From: JBBRHQ01 sp963738305
GTDB lineage: Bacteria; Actinomycetota; Thermoleophilia; Solirubrobacterales; 70-9
DNA: 64,000 nt
NCBI GenBank assembly: GCA_963738305.1
Contig: CAVTVU010000011.1
Coordinates: 124,001 to 188,000, forward strand
Direction: 5' to 3'
Made by a program: the position numbers and the translations under genes. How positions within the stretch are numbered: the stretch's first letter is position 1; every line of letters begins with the position of its first letter. The notes beneath the pieces were generated by a model. That model made no database searches. It saw only the letters and a program-made list of their open reading frames with translations, and was not told the DNA's origin. Positions 8,306 through 16,974 of the stretch are shown here, piece after piece.

Positions 8306-10213
8306 ATGGCGATAGCGACTGCGACAAACCTGGAGGTGTTCGTCGGCGGCATGCGGCTGTTCGACGGCGTTTCCTTCAAGCTCGAGGCTGGGGAGCGGAT
8401 GACCCTCGCCGGCCGCAATGGCGCCGGCAAGACGACGCTCCTGAGGGTCCTCGCCGGAGAGCTGACCCCGGAGGGGGGCCGGGTGGCGCTCGCCAAGGGC
8501 GTGCCAGGGTAGCGCTCCACGACCAGCGCCCGCCGCGCGAACCCGGGGAGACGCTCGGCGATTACGTCCTCTCGGCGCGCGCCGACGCGATCGAGGCCGA
8601 GGCCGAGCTTTCCCGCCTGGAGTCCGCGATGCAGAGCGCGGGCTCCGACCCGGAGCTGATGGATGCCTACGCGGCCGCGCAACAGCGGCTGGAGCTGGCC
8701 GGCGGCTACCGCTGGCGCGAGGGCGTGCTCGCGGTGATGGGCGGCCTCGGGTTCACCGATCGCCGATGCCGAGCGAGCACTCTCAACCTTCTCCGGAGGC
8801 GAGCTGACCCGTGCCTCGCTGGCCCGGGCGCTTGCTGGCGGCCCGGACCTCCTGCTTCTCGACGAGCCCACGAACCACCTTGACATCGGCGCGCTGGAGT
8901 GGCTAGAGCAGTACCTCTGCGACCTCAAGGCGGCGATCGTCCTGGTCGCCCACGACCGCTGGTTCCTCGAGTCGGTCGGCACCTCGGTGCTCGAGCTGGA
9001 AGCCGGGCGCGGCCGCTTCTTCGCCGGCCCGTGGCATGCCTGGCGGACCGAGCAGGCGGCGCGCGAGCTGGCCCTGGGGCGGACGATCGAGCGTCAGCAG
9101 GCCGAGATCGCGCGGATGGAGCGCTTCGTCGAGCGCTTCCGCTACAAGGCCACCAAGGCCAGGCAGGCCCAGTCGAAGCTGAAGCGGATCGAGCGGATCA
9201 AGCGCGAGGCGGCCGCGCCCGATCCCCGCGATCGCCGCGGTCTGCGCTTCACCTTCCCTTTGCCCGAGCGACCCGGACGGGTGGTGGCCGAGCTGAAGGA
9301 GGCGGGGATCGAGGTCCCGGGGCGAACCCTGCTGAGGGACGCGAGCATGCACCTCGAGCGCGGCGAGCACGTCGTGCTGGTCGGGCCCAACGGCTCGGGG
9401 AAGACGACGCTGATCGAGACGATCGCGGGCAGCCGGCCACCCGCATCGGGCCGCGTCCGACTGGGGCACAAAGTCAAGCTCGGCTACCTCTCCCAGCACG
9501 GCGACACCGCCGCGGGTGAGGGCACCGTGCTCGAGGCCGCCCAGCGCCAGACTGGGCTCAGCGGCCAGAGCGCCCGCGACCTGCTCGGAGCCTTCCTCTT
9601 CTCAGGCCCCGAGACAGAGAAGCGGCTGGCCGATATCTCCGGCGGCGAGCAACGCCGCCTCTCCCTCGCGATCCTCGTTGCCTCGGGCGCCAACCTGCTC
9701 GTCCTCGACGAGCCCACGAACCACCTCGACCTGGAGAGCCGGGAGGCGCTGGAGGATGCCTTGACCTCATTCGAGGGCACCGTGCTGCTGGTCTCCCACG
9801 ACCGTGCCCTGCTGGAGGCGGTGGGGCAGAGGACGCTGGCCTGCGAGGACGGAGAGCTGCGCGGCTTCCCGGGGCCGTGGGCCGAGTACGTACGTGACCG
9901 CGAGGAGCGCGCGGCGAAGCGACGCCAACCCGGGAGCCGCCCGGCCGCTGCCGGAAGCGCGCAACCGAAGCGGCGACGATGCGGGCCGTCGAAGAACGCC
10001 GTGCGAAGGCTCGCCGAGCTGGAGCGGCGAATCGATGAGGCCGAGGCCGGACTGCGGAAGCTCGAGGACGAGCTGGCCGACCCGGCGCTTTGGTCGAGCC
10101 CGGGCCGGTCAGAGCGCGCGACGGAGCGCCACCGCAGGGCGAAGCGGTCGGTCGAGCGACTCTACGAAGAGTGGCAGCAGGCCGAGGCGGCGACCGCGAA
10201 GACCGATCCCTAG
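8306..10213 (+). CDS. ABC-F family ATPase, two ABC domains (two frameshifts in first domain)
   Basis: A soluble twin-ATPase of the ABC-F class, which acts on ribosomes rather than in membranes. The start is ATG 8306, with GGAGG about 10 nt upstream. Domain 1 has GRNGAGKTTLLRVLAG, then shifts frame near 8508 and 8765; its signature FSGGELTRASLARAL and Walker B LLLLDEPTNHLD follow. The inter-domain linker is rich in Arg/Lys/Glu (ERQQAEIARMERFVERFRYK). Domain 2 has GPNGSGKTTLIETIAG, ISGGEQRRLSLAI and LLVLDEPTNHLD. A basic coiled-coil tail follows, as in Uup/YheS-like members. Subfamily, and any antibiotic protection, cannot be assigned. The stop overlaps the HicA-like gene's stop on the other strand. 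Confidence 0.87.
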
Positions 10214-10542
10214 TCGGTGGGCTTGCCCCAGCGCGAGTCGCCGTGGTCGCGGTCGCGCTGATCCCCGGTCCCGGGGGCGCCGTCCGGGGCCAGCCCGGCC
10301 TCGGTCAGCATTCTCCGCAGGTCGAGCACCAGGCCCACCCCGACGTCCTTCCCGTGGGGCGGATGGATGACCTCGGTCTCGGGCCCGAGGGCGATCTTGA
10401 GCTTGCCGTTGTGCTCCTCGGTGACGTCGCCGATCGCCCTGAGCAGCGAGGTGACGTCGTTCCACTCGATGTTGGCGCTGGTCGGGTGGGCGAAGATCGC
10501 CTCCACCGTGCGGCGATGGTGGTTGTTGAGGTGGGTCGCCAC
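10210..10542 (-). CDS. Small HicA-like conserved protein
   Basis: A 110-residue protein. The core NHHRRTVEAIFAHPTSANIE and VTEEHNGKLKIALGPETEVI then HPPHGKDVGVGLVLDLRRML recalls the dsRBD-like HicA toxin fold, where a His-containing strand is followed by a short helix. No HicB antitoxin gene is adjacent, and this solitary type is widespread in actinobacteria, so a toxin role is not implied. The C-terminal 25 residues (APDGAPGTGDQRDRDHGDSR) are low complexity. Its stop codon interlocks with that of the convergent ABC-F gene. Confidence 0.6.
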   Translation of the reverse strand: MATHLNNHHRRTVEAIFAHPTSANIEWNDVTSLLRAIGDVTEEHNGKLKIALGPETEVIHPPHGKDVGVGLVLDLRRMLTEAGLAPDGAPGTGDQRDRDHGDSRWGKPTD

Positions 10543-10554
10543 GCCGTGCGAAGC

Positions 10555-12196
10555 CTACGCTGCCTCGGGCTGAGGCCGCGGGGCCTCCTCCTCGCTCGGG
10601 CCGGCAAGGGGCTGGTCGGGGAGGCGCCGCGCGAAGAGCAAGCCGACCCCGGCGAAGAGCGCCGCCACCGCGAACGCCTCCTTCAGCGCGAAGAGCTGCG
10701 AGTCGGCGTAATGAGCGGTGATCGCGTCGGCCTGGCGGGGCGGCACCCCCGCCTCGCGGGCCGCCACGCGGACCTCGGAGCTGGGCACGAACTCCAGCCC
10801 GGAGGCCGTCGCCTCGCTGACCCGCTCCTTGACCGGGTCGGAGATCGCCGGGTCCGCGTCGATCGCCTTCTGAGCGGAGGCGGCCAGGCCCGCGAGCAGG
10901 ACGGCGCCGATCAACGCGGTACCCAGGGAGGCGCCGAGGTTCTGCGCCGTTCCCTGCAGGCCGCCGGTCTCGCTGGCCCGCTCGGGGCCGACCGAGGACA
11001 TGATCACGTTGCCGAGCTGGGAGGCGAGCATGCCAATCCCGACGCCGAACAGCGCCAGCCCGGTCGAGAACAGCACCCCGTTCAGCTCGTAGTCGATGGA
11101 GGCCATCAGGACGATCGCCGCGCCCAGCATCGCCAGCAGCCCGATGCGGACGATCCGCCGCGGCGACATCGTCGTCGCGAGCCGCTGCGCGACCGCGACG
11201 CGAGATCAGCATCGCGATCGAGATCGGCAGGATCTGGACCCCGGTCTGAAGCGCGTCCTTACCCAGCACGATCTGCAGGTAAAGCGGCAGCACAAAGAAG
11301 ATCCCGTTGAGGATCAGCTGCTGTGCGCCCAGCATCAAGAGGCCCGCCCGCAGCTGCAATACGCGCATCAGGTCGAGTCGAAGGAGCGGATCCCTACCGC
11401 TGCCGCTCCCGCCGCTCGGTCCATCTCGCGAAGACGACCAGCAACACGAAGCCGGCGATGATCAGGAAGGGGACCACTGAGAAGCCGAGCGGGGTGATCT
11501 CGGTGCCGCCGATCTCCAAGGCCCCCTTGGGGCGGACCAGCCCCCACTGCGGCGCCCGCAGGATCCCGAGCACGACCAAAGCCATGCCGGCGGCCGACAG
11601 CCCCACCCCGACCAGGTCGAGCTTCGGCTTGCGACCCTCGCGGGCCACGTCGCCGACCCTCCTGACGGTCAGCAGGATCCCGATGATCACCACCACCTCC
11701 CCGGCGAAGACCCAGCGCCAGCTGGCCGCCTCGGTGACGAAGCCGCCGATCAGCGGCCCGGCGGCGACCCCCACCGCGGCCATCGCGCCGATCACCCCGT
11801 AGGCGATCGCGCGGTCACGGCCCTCGTAGTTCCCCGCGGTGAGCGAGGCGATCGCGGGAATCACCAGGGCGGCGCCGATCCCCTCCAGGCCCGACCACCC
11901 GAACAGCAGCACGCCGATGCTGGGGCTGAGCGCCGTGGTCAGCGAGCCCGCCGCCGTAGATCGCCAGCCCGATCGCGAAGGCGCGGCGCCGGCCGAGGAT
12001 GTCCCCGAGCTTGCCGCCGGTCAGCATCAGCGCCGCCATCACCAGCGTGTAGAGGGTGATCGGCGAGCTGGACCTGGCTGACGCTGGTGTCGAGATCCTC
12101 GACGACGTTGGAGATCGCCACGTTCATCACCGTGGTGTCGAGCACCATCACGAACTGCGCCGCCGCGAGGATGACGATCGGCGCCCACTTCTTCAT
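10555..12196 (-). CDS. MFS drug efflux transporter, DHA2 / EmrB-QacA type (four frameshifts)
   Basis: Starts at ATG 12196 behind GGGAGCAGGG. Helix 1 carries MKKWAPIVILAAAQFVMVLD and TTVMNVAI (the DHA2 D-T-T motif). The GGKLGDILGRRRAFAIGLAI loop is MFS motif A. GVIGAMAAVGVAAGPLIGGF is motif C, typical for antiporters. Further helix blocks (PLYLQIVLGKDALQTGVQIL, LASQLGNVIMSSVGPERASE) complete the 14-helix layout. The frame slips near 12068, 11942, 11398 and 11205, each time between well-conserved segments. The substrate is unknown. The C-terminal tail EEEAPRPQPEAA is hydrophilic. Confidence 0.85.
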
Positions 12197-12233
12197 CGTC
12201 CCTGCTCCCCCATCGGAACCGGTCCGCGCCAGC

Positions 12234-12437
12234 TCAGCGCGGCGGCGGGGGTGGCGGCGGAGGCGTCCGGCCCCGCTGCCCGAACTCCTGGAAGAGTCCG
12301 ATCACCAGGCCCAGCGCGCCGGCGATCATCAGGATCAGCCCCACCGTGGGGATGTCGACCGCCGCCCAGGTGTCCTGGACCGCGTAACGGGCGATCGCCC
12401 CGACGGCGATGAGAAAGATCGAGCCCCCGATCGTCAC
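12234..12437 (-). CDS. DUF6458 small membrane protein
   Basis: A 67-residue protein with two membrane helices (GGSIFLIAVGAIARYAVQ and VGLILMIAGALGLVIGLFQE) and a proline-rich C-terminal end. The opening TIGGSIFLIAVGAI is the usual start of DUF6458 proteins, so GTG 12437 is used, although the frame continues upstream into AdhE because of a frameshift there. The function of the family is unknown. It lies between AdhE and the DHA2 pump. Confidence 0.78.
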   Translation of the reverse strand: MTIGGSIFLIAVGAIARYAVQDTWAAVDIPTVGLILMIAGALGLVIGLFQEFGQRGRTPPPPPPPPR

Positions 12438-12472
12438 CGCGCCATTATCCACGCGGCGGCGGCGGTGCGGCG

Positions 12473-15082
12473 CTAGGGCCGCCCCTCGTAGGCGGCGCTG
12501 GAGCAGCGAGGTCAGCTCGGCGATCATCGGCATCCGCGGGTTGGTCCGCACGCTGGGGTCGGCGAAGGCGGCCTTGACCAGGTCCGGCAGGGCGGCCTCG
12601 AACTCCTCGCGGCCGAGGCCCGTCTCGGCCAGCGAGCGGGGCATCCCGACCGCGTCGAGCAGCTCGTCGACCCGGCCGAAGAAGCGCTCGCGCCGCTCCT
12701 CCATCCCCTTGCTGCCGCCCAGGCCCAGCACCCAGCCCATCTGCGCGTACTTGTCGGGGGCGACGTACGTCGCATACCCCGGCGCCGGCATGAACTTCGA
12801 GGGGATCGAGGCGTTGTAGCGCAGCACGTGCGGCAGGAAGATGCCGTTGGCGCGCCCGTGGGCGATGCCGAAGCGGGCGCCGACTGCGTGGGCGAGCGCG
12901 TGGTTGACGCCGACGAAAGCGTTGGAGAAGGCCAGCCCGGCGATCGCCGCGGCGTTCGACATCGCGGTGCGCGCCTCGAGGTCGCTGCCGTCGGCGCAGG
13001 CCCGGGGCAGCGCCTCCATGATCAGGTTGATCGCCTGCATGCAGAAGGCGTCGGTGTAGGGCGAGGCGAAGATCGAGACCCCCGCCTCCAGCGCGTGGGT
13101 CAGCGCGTCGACGCCGGTGTCCGCGGTCACCGGCGCCGGCATCGAGAGGGTCAGGGTCGGCTCGATGATCGCCATGTCGGGGACGAGCGAGTAGTCGACC
13201 AGCGTCACCTTGCGCCCCGCGGCGCTGACCACCGCCGCCGGCGAGACCTCCGAGCCGGTCCCGGCCGTGGTCGGCACCGCGACCATCCGCACCGTGTGCT
13301 CGACCTCGGGGTAGTGGGCGACGCGCTTGCGGGCGTCGAGGAAGGGCAGCGACAGCTCCTTCAGCGACACGTCGGGGCTCTCGTGGAAGAGCCGCATCGC
13401 CTTCGCGGCGTCGAGCACCGAGCCGCCGCCGACGGCGACGATGCAGTCGGCCCCGAACTCCCCCAGGACCTCGGTGCCGGCGCGGATCTGCTCCTCGGTG
13501 GGCTCCGGGGTGATCTCGGAGAAGACGTGGACGCCGCAGCCCTCGAGGTAGGGACGCACCTCTTCGGCGACCCCGCGGGCCTCGCCGTCGAGGTCGGTGA
13601 CAAGCAGCACCTGGGAGGCCTTCAGCTCGCGCAGGCTCTCGATCGAGCCGGCGTTGAAGTAGGTGTCGGAGGGGACGCGGAACCACTGCGGGGGCGCCTG
13701 GCGGCGGGAGACGGTCTTCACGTTCAGCAGGTTGAGGTAGTTGACGTTGTCGGTGGTGTTCGAGCCGCCCCAGGTCCCGCAGCCGAGCGAGAAGGTGGGC
13801 GTGAGCGAGTTGTAGATGCCGCCCAGGGCGCCGACGGCGGTTGGGGCGTTGACCAGGATGCGCCCGGTCCGCACCCGGTCCGCGAAGCGCCCGATCACGT
13901 CCTCGTCGGAGGCGTAGACGGCCGAGGTGTGCCCGAGCCCACCGTGCTCGGTGACCAGCTCGCAGGTGGCGACCGCGTGCTCGACCGAGGGCGAGCGGAC
14001 CAGCCCGAGGACCGGCATCAGCTTCTCCTGGATCATCGGGTGGGCGGCCAGCGCCTCGGGCTCGGAGGGCAGCGGCGCCGAGCAGCACCTTGACGTCGTC
14101 GTCAACCGGGAAGTCGCCCATCGCGCCGAGGTTCGCGCACGACTGGCCGAGGGCCCGCACGTCGACCCGCCCGTCGGGCTCGAAGGCGAGCCCGGAGAGG
14201 CGCTCGACCTCCTCGGCGTCGAGCATCCGCCCGCCCGAGGCGCTCGAACTCGGCCACGACCTCGTCGTAGATCGGCCTCGTCGATCACGCAGGTCTGCTC
14301 GGCCGGGCAGATCACCGAGGCGTCGAAGGTCTTGGAGATCAGCACGTCGACCACGGCCATCCCGACGTCGGCGCTGCGGTGCACGTAGACGGGCGCGTTG
14401 CCGGCGCCGACGCTCAGCGTCGGCTTGCCGGCCGCGTTCGCGGCGGCGACCGCCTTCGGCCCCCCGGTCGTCCAGATCAGGTCGATCCCGACATGGTGGA
14501 AGAGGTACTGGGAGACGTCGAGCGTCGGGTCGGGGATCACCTGGAGGGCGTCGGCGGGCAGGCCGGCGGCCTCGCCCGCCTCCTGGAGGATCTCCACGGC
14601 GCGGACCGCGCATCCGGCCGCCCGCGCTGAGGGACGGAAGACGATCGCGTTGCGGGTCTTGGTCGCCACGATCGACTTGAACAGCGCGGTCGAGGTCGGG
14701 TTGGTGATCGGGAGCAGCGCCAGGACGACGCCGATCGGCTCCGCCACGTACTCGATCCCGCTCTTCGGGTCCTCGTCGATCACCCCGACCGAGCGCTTGT
14801 CCTTGAGGTAGTCGTAGAGGAACTCGGTGGCGATGTAGTTCTTCACCACCTTGTCCTCGAGCACGCCGAAGCCGGTCTCCTGCATCGCCAGCTCGGCCAG
14901 CTCAACGGCGCTGTCGAGCCCGGCGACGACCATCGCCCAGACGATCCGTCTACCGCCTCCTGGTCGAGCAGGCGGAAGCTCTCCGCGGCGGCGGCCGCCC
15001 GCTCGACGAAGCCGTCCAGGCGGTCAGCCTGGGCGGCGTCGACGACCGCCTCTGCTGCCGGCTGCGTCTGCGTCGTGGCCAT
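12473..15082 (-). CDS. adhE: Bifunctional acetaldehyde-CoA / alcohol dehydrogenase AdhE (about five frameshifts)
   Basis: The N-terminal half is a CoA-acylating aldehyde dehydrogenase: EPIGVVLALLPITNPTSTAL, GPKAVAAANAAGKPTLSVGA, and the catalytic Cys in FDASVICPAEQTCVID. The C-terminal half is an iron-dependent alcohol dehydrogenase: GADCIVAVGGGSVLDAAKAM, PTTAGTGSEVSPAAVV, and the metal-binding His residues in NAFVGVNHALAHAVGARFGI and AHGRANGIFLPHVLRYN. ATG 15082 (MATTQTQPAAEAV) is the start. Shifts lie near 14945, 14275, 14235, 14085 and 12488; after the last, the frame ends AYEGRP-stop at 12473. In intact form it would reduce acetyl-CoA to ethanol with NADH, or run in reverse. Confidence 0.88.
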
Positions 15083-15118
15083 CTCTTGCGCTCCCGCGCA
15101 TACCGTATCGCCGACCGC

Positions 15119-15844
15119 TCAGCGGGCGACCATCTCGGGGACGGTGGAGAAGCTGTAGCCCTCGGCCCCGAGTCCTTCGAGGGTGCGCTCGGTGGCCGCG
15201 ATCGAGGCAGCCCGGTCGCCCTCGGGCACCTTGTGATCCCCGTCGTGAAGCAGGATGATGTCGCCGCCGCGCGCCTTCAGTGCCCGCTTCGCGATCGACT
15301 CCGCCGTTTCGCGCCGGCGCCAGTCGAAGCAGGTGATCGACCAGAGCACCGGCACGTACCCCTGCTCGCGCATCGTCCGCAGGGTGCCGGGACGGCGGCG
15401 CCCGTAGGGAGGGCGCATCAGCGCAGCGCCGTCGATCTCCGAGAAGCTGCGGCCGGCCGCCTCGATGGCATCGCGGCAGCGCCGCAGCTCCTCGCGGATG
15501 GTCGCCGCCGAGCGCAGCGGCATGGTCGGGTGGGTGAAGGTGTGGTTGCCGATCGCGTGACCGCGGTCGACGATCTCGCGCACCAGCCCCGGCTCCCGCT
15601 CGGCCCAGCAGCCGACCAGGAAGAAGGTGCCCCGGGCGTCATGACGTTCGAGCAGGTCCATCAACCGCTCGGTGTGGCGGGGATTGGGGCCGTCGTCGTA
15701 GGTGAGGGCGACCGCCCGGCCGGCGTCGGGGAGCCGGCAGATCGTCCGTCCGTAGAGCTGGGAGGTCGGGACCTGGCCGTTGTAGACGGCGAGCCCGGTC
15801 GTTGCCGCCGCGCCCAGGGCGGCGCCGATCGCGGCGCGCCTCAC
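15119..15844 (-). CDS. Polysaccharide deacetylase (NodB homology, CE4)
   Basis: A 241-residue protein with an N-terminal hydrophobic anchor or signal segment (RRAAIGAALGAAATTGLAVY) and a NodB domain. Motif 1 is ALTYDDGPNPRHT (catalytic and metal Asp), motif 2 is GHAIGNHTFTHPTMP (metal-binding His pair), motif 3 is MRPPYGRRRP and motif 5 is IILLHDGDH. Family enzymes remove N- or O-acetyl groups from GlcNAc-containing glycans outside the membrane. The GTG start at 15844 overlaps the glycosyltransferase stop as GTGA, so translation is probably coupled and the pair may act on one glycan. Confidence 0.9.
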   Translation of the reverse strand: MRRAAIGAALGAAATTGLAVYNGQVPTSQLYGRTICRLPDAGRAVALTYDDGPNPRHTERLMDLLERHDARGTFFLVGCWAEREPGLVREIVDRGHAIGNHTFTHPTMPLRSAATIREELRRCRDAIEAAGRSFSEIDGAALMRPPYGRRRPGTLRTMREQGYVPVLWSITCFDWRRRETAESIAKRALKARGGDIILLHDGDHKVPEGDRAASIAATERTLEGLGAEGYSFSTVPEMVAR

Positions 15845-16944
15845 GGCGCGGTCCTCCTCGAGCGCCGTCTCAGGCGCTCGCCGGGCTGACTCTCGGCCGC
15901 GGCGGCCGCCCGCTGCTCGATCGTCTCGAGGGCGACGACGTTGCCGTCCTGGCGATAGGTGCGCAACGCCTCGCGGAGCTTCGGCAGCTCCTTCATGAAG
16001 CGCGATACCGGATCGCCGTCCGCCCCCTCGGCGCAGATGCCGTAATGACGGGCATTCAGGTAGCGCGCGTTCATCAGCTGCTCGAACTGGCCCTTCAGCG
16101 GCGCCGAGAGGACCGGCTTGCCCAGGTAGACGGCCTCGCTGAGCAGTGAGAACCCGCCTCCGGCGACGACCCCGCGGCAGGTCCGCAACGCCTCCACGAA
16201 GCCCTCGTTCGAGGGCGGCCGGAACTCGAGGTTTCCCTCGACCCTGACCTCGCCGGCGCCGCCCCGCATGCCGTAGACGGCGCACGGAAGCCCGCACCGG
16301 CGCAGCGACTCGAGCAGATCCTCATCACCGCCCCAGTAGACGAGCAGGTGATCCCCATCTTCGCTTTTCGCCGCCGCGATCTCGGGGCGGAGGATCGGCG
16401 GCACCAGGGTCGTGCGTTTGCGCGCCAGCGGAGGGCGGAAGAAGGTCGTGACGACGTACTCGGTTGCGCCCGGGACCATCCCCCGCACCACCGCCCGGGC
16501 GAGCAGGTAGTCCTCGCGCTGGGCGCCGATGATCCGGCGTCCGTGGCGGCAGCGATCGATCGCGTTGATGTTGTCGACCGCGATCAGCGGAATTCGCCGC
16601 CGGCGCGCGATGCTGGCCGACACCGGCTCGAAATCGGTGATCACCACGTCAGGTCCCCACTCCTCGACCTCCTCCGCCCAGAGCCTGATTCCCTCCGGAA
16701 GCTCATCGCGGGCGCTGCGGACGTTCTGCAGAACGGTCTGCCAGCGGCGGATCTGGCCCTCCTCCATCGCGAAGGTCGGCCCGAAGACCTGATCCACCTC
16801 GGGCAGGCGCTCGTTGAGATGGCGGAAGGCTGCGCCCGACGCGAAGATCCTCACCTGGTGGCGCTCGAGCAGCGAGCCGATCACCACCTCGGAGCGGGTG
16901 GCATGGCCCATCCCTTCGCCATTGACCCCGTAGAGGATCTTCAT
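15841..16944 (-). CDS. MurG/GT28-like glycosyltransferase
   Basis: A 367-residue GT-B fold protein. It starts MKILYGVNGEGMGHATRSEV, the glycine-rich loop of MurG-like and MJ1255-like transferases. The C-terminal donor-binding half contains HLLVYWGGDEDLLES, then VVAGGGFSLLSEAVYLGKPV with a GGGxxLxxEA pattern, and LKGQFEQLMNARYL. Family members transfer a sugar from a nucleotide donor to a lipid or sugar acceptor at the inner membrane face. The acceptor is unknown. ATG 16944 has no Shine-Dalgarno but sits 9 nt past TATCGT. It is coupled to the downstream polysaccharide deacetylase. Confidence 0.85.
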   Translation of the reverse strand: MKILYGVNGEGMGHATRSEVVIGSLLERHQVRIFASGAAFRHLNERLPEVDQVFGPTFAMEEGQIRRWQTVLQNVRSARDELPEGIRLWAEEVEEWGPDVVITDFEPVSASIARRRRIPLIAVDNINAIDRCRHGRRIIGAQREDYLLARAVVRGMVPGATEYVVTTFFRPPLARKRTTLVPPILRPEIAAAKSEDGDHLLVYWGGDEDLLESLRRCGLPCAVYGMRGGAGEVRVEGNLEFRPPSNEGFVEALRTCRGVVAGGGFSLLSEAVYLGKPVLSAPLKGQFEQLMNARYLNARHYGICAEGADGDPVSRFMKELPKLREALRTYRQDGNVVALETIEQRAAAAAESQPGERLRRRSRRTAP

Positions 16945-16953
16945 CCGCCGGCC

Positions 16954-16959
16954 ACGATA
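16954..16959 (-). promoter_or_regulatory. -10-like TATCGT before the GT28-like gene
   Basis: TATCGT on the minus strand ends 9 nt before ATG 16944, within the 30-nt gap to the next gene. Confidence 0.35.
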
Positions 16960-16974
16960 GCCGTGGAGGTCGCT

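Noticed and set aside
10210..10542. HicA toxin of a toxin-antitoxin pair
   Set aside because: No HicB-like gene is adjacent, and solitary proteins of this type are frequent, so only a fold-level label is given.
12828..14093. Long plus-strand ORF opposite adhE
   Set aside because: It is antisense to strongly conserved AdhE motifs, and its translation is a His/Asp/Arg/Val-rich, low-complexity product typical of GC-rich shadow frames.
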